Assembly (NCBI GenBank): GCA_020633515.1
Contig: JACKDM010000047.1
Span: forward strand, 1-38,633
Origin: Myxococcales bacterium
Lineage (GTDB): Bacteria > Myxococcota > Bradymonadia > UBA7976 > UBA1532
DNA length: 38,633 nucleotides
Direction: 5' to 3'
Below, piece after piece: positions 29,123 to 38,633 of the stretch. How positions within the stretch are numbered: position 1 is the first letter of the stretch; the number at the start of each line of letters is the position of its first letter. The notes under the pieces were generated by a model. It was not told where the DNA came from, searched no databases, and worked only from the letters and a program-made list of their open reading frames with translations. Position numbers and translations under genes: made by a program.

Positions 29123-29674
29123 ATGAAAAAGGGTGGAACGCGCGGCTTCACGCTCATCGAGCTGATGATCGTGGTCGCGATCCTGGGGATCCTCGCGGCG
29201 ATCGCGATTCCGGCCTTCGTCAAGTACATCCGGCGGTCGAAGACCACCGAGGCCGTCATGAACCTCCGCAAGCTGTTCGACGGCAGCGTGGCCTACTACG
29301 AGCGCGACTACAGCACCCGCTTCGGCGAGACGCTGCCCTCGCAGTTCCCCGGCGTGCAGGACGGCGTCGACCCGACCCCCGGCAACAACCCCTGCTGCGG
29401 TCAGGTCGGCGACCAGTGCGACCCGCGCAACAACCCCGACGCCTGGGACCACCCGGTGTGGCAGGGCCTCAACTTCGCCGTCGACGACCCCCACTACTAC
29501 TGGTACCACTACGGCGCGGCCGGGATCGGCTTCGGCTCGAACTTCACCGCGCGGGCGATGGGCAACCTCAACTGCAACCAGGCGTGGTCGACCTTCGAGC
29601 GGGTCGGCGGCGTCACCGAGGACGGACGCGTGATGGGCGGCGCGGGCATCTTCAGCATTCGCGAACTGGAGTAG
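29123..29674 (+). CDS. Type IV pilin C (separate from the main locus)
   Basis: 183 aa precursor. Very short leader MKKGGTRG, then [36 protein letters not shown]. Nearly the same helix as pilin B, and the same [17 protein letters not shown] and [11 protein letters not shown] blocks and [12 protein letters not shown] end, so B and C are recent paralogs. It has extra Cys (CCGQVGDQC near 92-100) that B lacks, suggesting a different disulfide pattern. A purine-rich ribosome site (AAGGGGAAGAG) precedes the ATG; the frame open to 28883 is not used. It has its own sigma-54 promoter, and a pseudo-receiver gene follows 2 bp after its stop. Confidence 0.92.
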   Translation: MKKGGTRGFTLIELMIVVAILGILAAIAIPAFVKYIRRSKTTEAVMNLRKLFDGSVAYYERDYSTRFGETLPSQFPGVQDGVDPTPGNNPCCGQVGDQCDPRNNPDAWDHPVWQGLNFAVDDPHYYWYHYGAAGIGFGSNFTARAMGNLNCNQAWSTFERVGGVTEDGRVMGGAGIFSIRELE

Positions 29675-29676
29675 CC

Positions 29677-30105
29677 GTGTACACCGCGCGCTGCGCGTGG
29701 CTCGTCGGTGACGGCCCCGCGCTCGACACCCTCGGCTCGGCGCTCGCCCGCCATCACTGCATCGTCGAGCGCATCGCGCCCGACGCGGTCGACGGCTGGA
29801 TGAGCCGCGTGCGCGCGGGTGACGCCGCGGTGGTCCCCAACCTGATCATCCTCACCGACGCCATCGCCTTCAAAGACGGCGGCGCCCCGCTCGAGGTCCT
29901 CGCCGCGCGACCGCCCTGGCGGCTGTTGCCGGTCGTCGTCGTCACCACGAGCGACGATCCCACCCACTGCCGGGCCGCCTACGCCGCCGGCGCGTCGAGC
30001 TGGGTCGTCGTCGACCCCGCCGACGCCACCGACGAGATCGGCGAAGCCTTCGCGCGCTACTGGCTCGACACCGCGCTCCTCCCCGAAGCCATCCTCCCCG
30101 GATGA
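29677..30105 (+). CDS. Receiver-like protein lacking the phosphoacceptor Asp
   Basis: 142 aa from a GTG at 29677, 2 bp after the pilin C stop, with GGAG overlapping that stop. The sequence follows a stand-alone (Rcp1-like) receiver: LVGDGPALD at 9-17, NLIIL then T60-D61 where the phosphoacceptor Asp is expected, PVVVVTTSDD (85-94) with the conserved Thr, AAYAAGASSWVVVDP (100-114) where Lys-Pro is normal, and the closing EAFARYWLDTALLPEA typical of Rcp1-type domains. The Asp aligns with T60 and the Lys with D113, so phosphorylation by the usual route is unlikely. It is probably a phosphorylation-independent partner. Alignment was by eye. Confidence 0.72.
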   Translation: MYTARCAWLVGDGPALDTLGSALARHHCIVERIAPDAVDGWMSRVRAGDAAVVPNLIILTDAIAFKDGGAPLEVLAARPPWRLLPVVVVTTSDDPTHCRAAYAAGASSWVVVDPADATDEIGEAFARYWLDTALLPEAILPG

Positions 30106-30112
30106 GCGCACC

Positions 30113-30129
30113 TCGGCTCCCCGAGCCGA
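30113..30129 (+). terminator. Small hairpin after the pseudo-receiver gene
   Basis: TCGGCTC (30113-30119) and GAGCCGA (30123-30129) with loop CCC, 8 bp after the stop. No U-tract; weak candidate terminator. Confidence 0.4.
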
Positions 30130-30213
30130 CGGGCGAGCAGATCCCCGCCTTGCCCTCGACCCCGCGGTCGCAGTAACACAACGACACGAACGCCCCGCAC
30201 CCCGGGAGGCCCC

Positions 30214-31205
30214 GTGCGCCCCATCCCCCGGCTCGCGTGCGTGCTCGCCCTCGCCGCCCTCACCGGCTGCGGCGACGACGACCCCGACCCCGAGCCCGCA
30301 GAGACCACCTGGTCGACCGCCTTCGCCCTCGACGACGCCGCCCTGCTCAGCGTCTGGGGCCCCGCCGCCCACGAGATCTACGCCGTCGGCGGCCTGCCCG
30401 ACCGCGGCCTCGCCCGCCGCTTCGACGGCCGCGCGTGGAGCGACCTCACCGTGCCCGCCGGCCCGCTGCTCAACTGGGTGCACGGCTGCGGCGACACGCT
30501 GTGGATGGTCGGCAACGACGGCCGCGCGCTCCGCCGCGTCGGCGACGGCGCCTTCGAGGCCGTCGACACCGGCGAGACGCAAGACCTGTGGGGCGTCTGG
30601 TGCGCCGCGCCCGACCGCGCCTGGGCCGTCGGCGGCGACGCCGCCGCGGTCGACGGCGCGCCCGATCCGGTCGTCATCGAGTGGGACGGCGCCGCCTGGC
30701 GCCGGATCGTGCTGCCCGCGCTCGATCGCGAGATCCGCGCCTTCTTCAAGGTCTGGGGCACCGGCCCCGACCATGTCTTCGCCGTCGGCGCCAAGGGTGT
30801 CATCGTGCGCTGGAATGGCACCGCATGGCAGCAGCAGCTCGCCGGCACCACCCGCGACTTCGTCAGCCTCTGGGGCCGCGCGCCCGATGACATCGTCGCC
30901 GTCGGCGGCCGCGCCAATGGCATGGTCGCCCGCTACGACGGCGTCACCTGGACGAGCGTCAGCCTCGACACCGAGCCCGGCATGAACGGGGTGTGGGTCG
31001 ACGCCGCCGGCACCGCCCACATCGTCGGCCTCCGCGGCCGCATCCTCCGCATGGCGCCCGGCGGCTTCGACTACGAGCGCGAGCGTTACACCGAACCCTG
31101 GCTGCTGCATGCCATCTGGGGCACCGACGGCGGCCGCCTCTACGCCGTCGGCGGCACGCTCGACCAGACCCCGCCCTGGCAAGGCATCGCGCTGCGAGGT
31201 GACCG

Positions 31206-31209
<4 letters not shown>
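30214..31209 (+). CDS. Propeller-like lipoprotein coupled to the cytochrome gene
   Basis: 331 aa from a GTG with GGGAGG 4 nt before it. Lipobox LTGC at about 16-19, then Asp/Glu/Pro residues. The rest is repeats of about 45 residues with the pattern (V/L)WG-x-(A/G)P-x(2-4)-(I/V)-x-AVGG...R(F/W)DG-x-W, for example VWGPAAHEIYAVGG, VWGTGPDHVFAVGAKGVIVRWNGTAW and LWGRAPDDIVAVGG. About six or seven blades suggest a beta-propeller, a type frequent in myxobacterial lipoproteins; no catalytic residues can be assigned. Its TGA overlaps the next ATG (ATGA, 31206-31209), implying equal production of the two proteins. Confidence 0.8.
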
Positions 31210-33533
<2,324 letters not shown>

Positions 33534-33546
33534 ATCGTCAGCGATC

Positions 33547-33563
33547 CGTAAAACAACTTTACG
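33547..33563 (+). promoter_or_regulatory. Inverted repeat upstream of the sigma-54-like promoter
   Basis: CGTAAA (33547-33552), 5-nt spacer, TTTACG (33558-33563), just after the di-haem gene stop. It lies about 160 bp upstream of the predicted start at about 33717 and could be an enhancer site for an unknown regulator. Confidence 0.4.
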
Positions 33564-33689
33564 ACCGTCGCCGATCGGGACATCATTGTCAGGAGCTGGG
33601 GTGATCGCACTCCACCCGCACGATTCCCGGGGAGGGGAGCCGACTTGAGCGACGCGAAGCACTCGAACCGGCGCGTCGATGTCAGCGGG

Positions 33690-33705
33690 TGGCATACCGG
33701 GTGCA
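33690..33705 (+). promoter_or_regulatory. Sigma-54-like promoter of the beta-barrel gene
   Basis: TGGCATA, four bases, GTGCA: it keeps TGGCA and TGCA with exact GG-to-GC spacing, three mismatches in all from TGGCACG-N4-TTGCA. The ATG is 38 bp downstream. Confidence 0.55.
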
Positions 33706-33742
33706 ATCCAGCGCGATCGTCTCGAACCGAAAGGACGGGTCG

Positions 33743-34426
33743 ATGAGCCGGTCCCACTGCATCGCGATGGTGATCGCCCTCACCCTCGGCGCCGGCACCG
33801 CCGCCGCCGAGGAGCAGGCGCGTGAAGACACCTGGTGGCAGGCCGAGGGCCGCGATCGCGACGCCTACCTCGAGGCCGGCTTCGAGATGACCCTCGACGA
33901 CGGCGACGCCGAAGGCACCATGGGCGACGCCGGTAACGTCGAGCTGACCACGGGTTACTGGTTCTCCTCCTACCTCGCCGCCGAGCTCCAGCTCGCGATC
34001 GGCCGCGCCATCAACCCCGGCATATTCTCCGACACCCGCATCGCCAGCACCCATGGCGCGATCGGCGCCGGCCTGCGCCTCGCCGCCCCGATCCGCCTCA
34101 GCCCGATCGTCGCCGCCCACCTCGGCTACCGCCAGATCCTCGACCGCCGCGCCGAGCTCACCTGCGGCGACCAGTGCGGCCAGCGCACCGCGGTCGCGTT
34201 CGACGTCAACCCCGACGAGCAGGTCTTCGCCGACGCCGAGGCCGGCTTGCAGCTCAACCTCGGCACCCTCTCGCTCACCGCGACCGTCGAGTGGACCCGC
34301 CCGATCGTGCTCGGCTCCCACACCGAGGTCATGACCCGCGCCGCCCCCGGCACCGGCGGCATCCACGCCGAGACCACCGCCACCACCGAGCTCGGCGTCA
34401 ACCTGCAAGCCGGCGTCCGCTTCTAG
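33743..34426 (+). CDS. Outer-membrane beta-barrel protein
   Basis: 227 aa from the ATG at 33743 (ribosome site AAAGGA); the upstream open frame to 33689 is the promoter. Signal peptide MSRSHCIAMVIALTLGAGTAAA. The mature protein alternates in strand-like segments (AYLEAGFEMTLDDG, GNVELTTGYWFSSYLAAELQLAIG, GAIGAGLRLAAPI, SLTATVEWTRPIVLG) and ends LGVNLQAGVRF with a terminal Phe, the BAM-dependent barrel signature. About eight to ten strands. One Cys pair (CGDQC) is in a predicted loop. Function unknown. It converges on the sensor kinase gene with a 13-bp gap. Confidence 0.8.
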   Translation: MSRSHCIAMVIALTLGAGTAAAEEQAREDTWWQAEGRDRDAYLEAGFEMTLDDGDAEGTMGDAGNVELTTGYWFSSYLAAELQLAIGRAINPGIFSDTRIASTHGAIGAGLRLAAPIRLSPIVAAHLGYRQILDRRAELTCGDQCGQRTAVAFDVNPDEQVFADAEAGLQLNLGTLSLTATVEWTRPIVLGSHTEVMTRAAPGTGGIHAETTATTELGVNLQAGVRF

Positions 34427-34439
34427 CCCGTCCTCGCGC

Positions 34440-35765
34440 CTACGCGCCCCGCTCCCCCGGCAACACGAAGCTGAACCGCGCGCCGCCCTCCGGCCGCGTC
34501 GCCGCCTCGATCCGCCCGCCGTGCGCCTCCACGATCCGCCGACACAGCGTCAGCCCCAGCCCCACGCCGCCACCCCGCCGGGACCGGCTCCGCTCGCCGC
34601 GGAAGAACGGCTCGAAGAGGTGCGGCAGATCGACCGCGTCGATCCCCGGCCCCCGATCGCTCACCGAGAAGCGCACCCCGCCGCCCTCACCCGCCACCGC
34701 CACCTCGATCGGCCCCTCCCCATAGCGCGCCGCGTTCTCCAGCAGGTTGTCGAGCACCCGCCGCACCAGCGCCCCATCCGCCCGCACCGCCGGCAGCCCC
34801 GCGCCCACCGCCACCGCCACCGCCCGCCCCGGGTGACGCTCGCCCAGCCGCGCCGCCGCCGCCGCCACCACCGCCGCCGCATCCAACGGCCCGAGATCCA
34901 ACGAGAACCCCGCCGCGCCCCCCTCGCTGGCCGCCAGCCGCGCGCTCGTCAGCACGTCCGCGACCAGCCCCTCCAGCTCCGCCAGATCGTCCTCCACCCC
35001 CACCAGCGACGGCGGCCGCTCGCCCTCGTCCGCCGCCAGCTCCAGCGCCACCCGGATCCGCGCCAGCGGCGTGCGCAGCTCGTGCGACACGTTCGCCAAC
35101 AGCTCCCGCTCCCGCGCCAGCAGCGCTTGCAGCCGCGCCGCCATCTCATCGAGCGCCCGCGCCAGCTCCCCGATCTCGTCCCGCCGATCGAGCCCGCTCC
35201 GCGCCGCCAGATCCCCCGCCCCCAGCGCCCGCGCCGTCGCCGTCAGCCGCTCCAGCGGCCGCACCACCGCCCGCGCCAACGGGATCGACAGCATCGCCAG
35301 GAACAACAGCACCCCGCCCACCGCCATCACGAACCGGCCGCCCCAGCCATGCCGCCACGCCACCATCAGGTAGCGCGCGCCCCCATCCACCGGCACCGCG
35401 AGCTGCCGCCGCCAGCCCCGGCTCACCGCCACCGCCTCCCCCGTCGGCGCCGCCTCACCCGCCCGCAGCGGCCCCGGCGGCCGCTCGCCCGCCACCGCCA
35501 CCACCGTCCCGTCGCGCGCGTACAGCGCCAGATCCAGGTGCAACAGCTCCGCGAACGCCCCCAGCCGCGCCGTCGCGTCCTGCGTCCCCCCGCCCTCGAT
35601 CGCCGGCATCAGCGCCGACACCCGCGCCGGCAGCTCCGCCAGCGGCCCCCGATCGCCATCGCGCAGCACCAGCCCCAGCACCGCCACGCACGCCGCGAAG
35701 CCCACCAGCACCAACAGCCCGTGCAGATAGATCCGCCACATCAACCGCCGCGGCCGCCCGATCAT
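34440..35765 (-). CDS. CpxA-like sensor histidine kinase
   Basis: 441 aa. Two transmembrane helices (about 12-33 and 145-165) flank a periplasmic sensor domain of about 110 residues. HAMP domain about 167-220 (ARAVVRPLERLTATARALGAGDL). H-box LLANVSHELRTPLARIRVAL carries the phosphorylated His. ATPase domain has NLLENAARYG, DRGPGID and GVGLGLTLCRRIVEAHGG. The layout (regulator, kinase and a CpxP-like gene) resembles Cpx-type envelope-stress systems. It begins 13 bp after the regulator stop and is presumably co-transcribed. An alternative ATG eight codons downstream is possible. Confidence 0.92.
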   Translation of the reverse strand: MIGRPRRLMWRIYLHGLLVLVGFAACVAVLGLVLRDGDRGPLAELPARVSALMPAIEGGGTQDATARLGAFAELLHLDLALYARDGTVVAVAGERPPGPLRAGEAAPTGEAVAVSRGWRRQLAVPVDGGARYLMVAWRHGWGGRFVMAVGGVLLFLAMLSIPLARAVVRPLERLTATARALGAGDLAARSGLDRRDEIGELARALDEMAARLQALLARERELLANVSHELRTPLARIRVALELAADEGERPPSLVGVEDDLAELEGLVADVLTSARLAASEGGAAGFSLDLGPLDAAAVVAAAAARLGERHPGRAVAVAVGAGLPAVRADGALVRRVLDNLLENAARYGEGPIEVAVAGEGGGVRFSVSDRGPGIDAVDLPHLFEPFFRGERSRSRRGGGVGLGLTLCRRIVEAHGGRIEAATRPEGGARFSFVLPGERGA

Positions 35766-35778
35766 CGAAGCCCCCCGC

Positions 35779-36486
35779 TCATCGCCGATCCACCGCCCGC
35801 ATCAACTGGTAGCCCACGCCCCGCACCGTCCGGATCCACCGCGAACCCCGCGCCGTGTCGCCGAGCTTCTGCCGCAGCCGCGACACATGCACGTCCACCG
35901 ACCGATCGAACGCCTCCTCCGCGTTCCCCCGCGCCAGCTCCATCAACCGCTCGCGCGACAGCGCCCGCCCCGCGTTCTCCGCCAGCGCGTACAGCAGATC
36001 GAACTCGTAGCTCGTCAGATCCAGCCGCTCCCCATCGAGCCGCGCGCTCCGCGTCCCCGGATCCAGCGCCAGCTCATCCACCACCAGCGCCCGCAGCCGC
36101 GGCCCCGCCTGCCCCCGCGCCCGCCGCACCGCCGCCCGGATCCGCGCCAGCAGCTCCCGCGCCGAGAACGGCTTCGCCAGATAGTCATCGGCGCCCAGCT
36201 CCAGCCCCAGCACCCGATCGGCCTCCTCGCCCCGCGCCGTCAGCATGATGATCGGCACATCCGACCGCGCCCGCAGCCGCTGACACACCTCGATCCCCGA
36301 CAGCCCCGGCAGCATCAGGTCGAGCAGCACCACGTCGAACCGCCGCCCGCTCGCCTCGGCGAGCCCGCGCTCGCCATCGGCCGCGACCGACGTGGTCACC
36401 CCGTGACGCTCCAGATAGGTGGCGGTGAGAGAGGCGAGGCGCGCGTCGTCCTCGACGAGCAGCGCGCTGATGAGCGGTTCATCCAT
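35779..36486 (-). CDS. CpxR/OmpR-type response regulator
   Basis: 235 aa. Receiver domain 1-125 with E12-D13-D14, phosphoacceptor D56, T-A-R at about 87-89 and AKPF with the conserved Lys. OmpR-type winged helix at about 135-230 (LDLTSYEFDLLYALAENAG, DRSVDVHVSRLRQKLGD, IRTVRGVGYQL). It binds DNA as a dimer when phosphorylated by the kinase encoded next. The gap to the CpxP-like gene upstream is 27 bp with no good promoter, so the three form one minus-strand operon. Confidence 0.94.
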   Translation of the reverse strand: MDEPLISALLVEDDARLASLTATYLERHGVTTSVAADGERGLAEASGRRFDVVLLDLMLPGLSGIEVCQRLRARSDVPIIMLTARGEEADRVLGLELGADDYLAKPFSARELLARIRAAVRRARGQAGPRLRALVVDELALDPGTRSARLDGERLDLTSYEFDLLYALAENAGRALSRERLMELARGNAEEAFDRSVDVHVSRLRQKLGDTARGSRWIRTVRGVGYQLMRAVDRR

Positions 36487-36513
36487 GGCGGGCAGGATAG
36501 CGCGAAGCCGGGC

Positions 36514-36969
36514 TCAGTGGTGCCGCCCCGCGCGCGAGCGCACGAAGTCGGCGACCGCGTCGCGCTGCTTCGCGTCGAGGACCTTGTGCACCTCGAGCGA
36601 CGAATCGACCGCCTGATGCGCGAGCGCCCGCAGCACCTCGATCCGCGCCTCGACGAGCGCGTGCGCCGCCGCCGCGTCGGGGCTCGGCTGCTGCCACAGC
36701 GAGAGCAGCTCCTCGCGGAACACCTCGCGATCACCGAGCTTCGCGACGCCCTCGTCGAACAGCGCGAAGACGATCTTCTCGACCTGCGCCCGCTGCGCGT
36801 CGGTCGCGTCGAGCTCATCGAGCGCGTCGTCGAGCTTCCACTCGACGAACTTCCGCGCCCGCTCGCTCTTGTCGCCACCGCGCGACCACGGCCCGGCGTG
36901 CACCACGCCGGCGCCGAGCGCGAACAGACCCACCACGGCGGCGATGATCAGGGGCTTCTTGCGACGCAT
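36514..36969 (-). CDS. CpxP/Spy-like periplasmic protein
   Basis: 151 aa from the ATG at 36969, which has GAGGAG just upstream; the longer frame to 37269 is a shadow. The N-terminal segment MRRKKPLIIAAVVGLFALGAGVVHAG is a signal peptide or anchor. The remainder is helical and charged (KFVEWKLDDALDELDATDAQRAQVEKIV; LVEARIEVLRALAHQAVDSSLEVHKVLDAKQRDAVADFV), matching the heavy-metal-resistance/Spy/CpxP-type fold in size and in its LxxxQ-like spacing (TDAQRAQ, LDAKQRDAV). In E. coli, CpxP damps CpxA signalling and Spy is a chaperone; the same idea is inferred here. First gene of the operon. Confidence 0.72.
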   Translation of the reverse strand: MRRKKPLIIAAVVGLFALGAGVVHAGPWSRGGDKSERARKFVEWKLDDALDELDATDAQRAQVEKIVFALFDEGVAKLGDREVFREELLSLWQQPSPDAAAAHALVEARIEVLRALAHQAVDSSLEVHKVLDAKQRDAVADFVRSRAGRHH

Positions 36970-37049
36970 CACTCCACTCCTCGGTTCGGGGCCGCGTCCA
37001 TCGCGGCCGACATCGGGTGACTGCCACACTGCGCCCCGTCTCTTGCGCC

Positions 37050-37076
37050 CATGTTGTCGCGACGTGAACAAACATG
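37050..37076. promoter_or_regulatory. Inverted repeat in the divergent gap
   Basis: CATGTT (37050-37055) and AACATG (37071-37076) around 15 nt, between the CpxP-like gene and the hydroquinone reductase gene. It could be an operator serving both directions. Confidence 0.3.
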
Positions 37077-37168
37077 AAGCCGGCAACAGCCCGTTTCCGA
37101 ACGCCGCCGCGACGCCCGCCCCGCCCGATGCTCCCACAAGGCGACACCCGAAGCGCGGAGGCAAGACG

Positions 37169-38143
37169 ATGGGACTGCTCGTCGACGGCAAGTGGAAGAC
37201 CGACTGGTACGCGACCGGCGACAGCGGCGAGTTCGAGCGCCCCGAGACCGTCTTCCGCGGCCGCCTCACCGCCGAGGGCGGCGATCACCCCGCCGAGTCC
37301 GACCGCTACCACCTCTACGTCAGCTACGCCTGCCCCTGGGCCCACCGCACCCTCATCGTCCGCGCGCTCAAGGGCCTCGACGAGCTCGTCTCCGTCTCCG
37401 TCGTGCACCCCTACATGGGCGACGACGGCTGGACCTTCGCCGACGACTTCCCCGGCGCCACCGGCGACGCCCTCGGCGACGCGAAGTACCTCCGCGACGT
37501 CTACCGCGCCGCTTGTAAGGACTACACCGGCCGCGTCACCGTGCCCGTGCTCTGGGACAAGAAGGCCGGCACCATCGTCAACAACGAGTCGGCCGAGATC
37601 ATCCGCATGCTCGACCACGCCTTCGACGACCTCGGCGCCCGCCCGATCACCTTCTATCCCGCCGACTTGCGCGCCGAGATCGACGCCGTCAACGCCGACG
37701 TCTATGCCCACGTCAACAACGGCGTCTACCGCTGCGGCTTCGCCACCACCCAGCGCGCCTACGAGGCCGCCTACGACGCCCTCTTCGACGCCCTCGACCG
37801 CCTCGACACCCGCCTCGCCGACCGCCGCTACCTCTGCGGCGAGCGCCTCACCGAAGCCGACTGGCGCCTCTTCACCACGCTGGTGCGCTTCGATGCCGTC
37901 TACCACGGCCACTTCAAGTGCAACCGCCGCCGGATCGTCGACTACCCGAACCTCGCCGGCTACCTGCGCGAGCTCTACCAGGTCCCCGGCGTCGCCGCGA
38001 CCGTGCGCCTCGACCACATCAAGACCCACTATTACACCAGCCACGAGACCATCAACCCGACCCGCATCGTGCCCAAGGGCCCCGACCTCGACCTCAGCGC
38101 CCCCCACCACCGCGACCACCTCCCCGCCGCGTCACTGCTCTGA
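37169..38143 (+). CDS. Glutathionyl-hydroquinone reductase (Xi-class GST)
   Basis: 324 aa from the ATG at 37169, with GGAGG 7 nt upstream. Family of YqjG/ECM4, cytoplasmic enzymes that reduce glutathionyl-hydroquinones to hydroquinones. The catalytic site is YACPWAHR with C55. Conserved blocks: GWTFADDFPGATGD, YLRDVY, TVPVLWDKKAGTIVNNESAEIIRML (glutathione and cis-Pro region), NNGVYRCGFATTQRAYE, and LTEADWRLFTTLVRFDAVYHGHFKCN with RIVDYPNL in the C-terminal helical domain. The length is typical. It is divergent from the CpxP-like gene; a role in envelope or oxidative stress together with that module is an inference. Confidence 0.94.
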   Translation: MGLLVDGKWKTDWYATGDSGEFERPETVFRGRLTAEGGDHPAESDRYHLYVSYACPWAHRTLIVRALKGLDELVSVSVVHPYMGDDGWTFADDFPGATGDALGDAKYLRDVYRAACKDYTGRVTVPVLWDKKAGTIVNNESAEIIRMLDHAFDDLGARPITFYPADLRAEIDAVNADVYAHVNNGVYRCGFATTQRAYEAAYDALFDALDRLDTRLADRRYLCGERLTEADWRLFTTLVRFDAVYHGHFKCNRRRIVDYPNLAGYLRELYQVPGVAATVRLDHIKTHYYTSHETINPTRIVPKGPDLDLSAPHHRDHLPAASLL

Positions 38144-38161
38144 CGCCCCGCGCCGCGCGGG

Positions 38162-38191
38162 TTCGACGCCCGCCCGCCTCCCACCTATCAT
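38162..38191 (+). promoter_or_regulatory. Possible promoter of the last gene
   Basis: TTCGAC (38162-38167), 18 bp, TATCAT (38186-38191). The -10 context CCCACCTATCAT closely matches CCCACCTATCGT before the gene at 8942. Confidence 0.35.
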
Positions 38192-38274
38192 CCCGTCCGA
38201 GCGCCGTCCTGATTACATGCGGGGCGGTAATATTCCGCTGTTGTGGAAAACGATGGCCGTGGTACAAGCACACA

Positions 38275-38296
38275 CCGGTCGACGAACGTCGACCGG
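38275..38296. promoter_or_regulatory. Perfect 10-bp palindrome before the last gene
   Basis: CCGGTCGACG (38275-38284) and CGTCGACCGG (38287-38296) are exact reverse complements separated by AA. It lies 37 bp before the GTG at 38334 and about 85 bp after the candidate -10, so it is either a leader hairpin or an operator. Confidence 0.6.
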
Positions 38297-38333
38297 AAAT
38301 CCGCTCTGCAAGCCGCTGTTCGAGGAGTCGGAC

Positions 38334-38609
38334 GTGATCCGTAGCCCCTTGCCCGTCCTCACCGTCGACCTCAGCGAAGACCGCTTCCGTTTCACCGCGA
38401 GCGTCACCCACGGCGCCGCCTCGCTCGAGCGCCTCGCCCGCGCCGATCTCAGCCGCGCCGACCGCCCCGCCCGCCGCGATCCGTTCGCGCAGGTCATCAT
38501 GGAGCGCGCCCCCCACCTCGCCGAGCAGCCCGGCTCCATCCTCCGCGGCCGCCTCGCCCTCCGCCGCCGCGGCGTCTACCGCGAGCCGATCCGCGTCGCG
38601 GTGCGCTGA
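38334..38609 (+). CDS. Small protein of unknown function
   Basis: 91 aa from a GTG at 38334, chosen because GAGGAG lies 6 nt before it; in-frame ATGs at 38217 and 38253 are further upstream but have no ribosome site and would cover the palindrome. The protein is rich in Arg, Leu and Ala (VLTVDLSEDRFRFTASV start; RGRLALRRRGVYREP near the end), with no signal peptide or membrane segment and no family I recognise. The closing basic segment might bind nucleic acid. The gene ends 24 bp before the window edge, so its neighbours are not visible. Confidence 0.5.
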   Translation: MIRSPLPVLTVDLSEDRFRFTASVTHGAASLERLARADLSRADRPARRDPFAQVIMERAPHLAEQPGSILRGRLALRRRGVYREPIRVAVR

Positions 38610-38633
38610 CCGTCGCCACCCGCGCGCCGCGGC

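Noticed and set aside
38217..38333. ATG starts at 38217 or 38253 for the last gene
   Set aside because: No ribosome site, and the extra residues would be encoded by the palindrome and AT-richer leader; GTG 38334 has GAGGAG at ideal spacing.

Overview
The window is very GC-rich, strongly G/C at third codon positions, and densely coding, with about 33 genes. It looks like chromosomal DNA of a Myxococcota (former deltaproteobacterial) organism. Three things point there: the gene order pilB-pilT-pilC-pilS-pilR-pilin, as in Myxococcus xanthus; many lipoproteins with Asp/Ala/Pro-rich linkers and Cys-rich, MopE-like, Dickkopf-like or PPC domains; and sigma-54/enhancer-style regulation. No tRNA, rRNA, CRISPR array, insertion sequence or phage gene was seen. 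The species cannot be given.

Layout. 1-6347 is mostly housekeeping: the 3' end of an assimilatory APS reductase (cysH), a convergent Cys-rich lipoprotein, fructose-1,6-bisphosphatase, two overlapping cyclic-nucleotide-domain genes, a threonyl-tRNA synthetase without a TGS domain, and an orphan FixJ-type regulator. 6495-15144 is an envelope/export block: an acidic/basic secreted protein with a 24-bp coding repeat, an endonuclease I lipoprotein, a thioredoxin-fold lipoprotein, a GST, a 969-aa CotH/C-type-lectin lipoprotein and a Cys-rich lipoprotein. The two convergent genes at its end meet in a tandemly duplicated junction. 15145-15734 is the only long non-coding stretch; it holds a roughly 130-bp imperfect tandem repeat and an AT-richer patch with paired repeats.

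15735-26334 (minus strand) is the type IV pilus locus: pilB, pilT, pilC, pilS, pilR, pilin A, pilin B, then, after a strong terminator, a membrane TPR protein and a sugar-nucleotide epimerase. aroE and ribF follow upstream, and a small beta-barrel-like protein diverges from ribF. At 29123 (plus strand) a third pilin, closely related to pilin B, is followed two bases later by a receiver-like protein lacking the phosphoacceptor Asp. 30214-33533 is a translationally coupled pair: a propeller-like lipoprotein and a four-CxxCH protein made of two fused di-haem oxidoreductase units. Then come an outer-membrane beta-barrel candidate behind a sigma-54-like promoter, a Cpx-like module (CpxP/Spy-like, OmpR-type regulator, sensor kinase), a glutathionyl-hydroquinone reductase, and a small unknown gene preceded by a perfect palindrome.

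The most interesting signal is regulatory. Pilin A and the distant pilin C both have -24/-12 promoters, and both carry the same upstream motif, TGCC-N6-CGTCACC, about 110-150 bp upstream of the predicted start. Pilin A has two full copies plus an inverted one, forming a nested dyad. I propose these are PilR (or related enhancer-binding protein) sites that put the pilin C/pseudo-receiver cassette in the pilus regulon.
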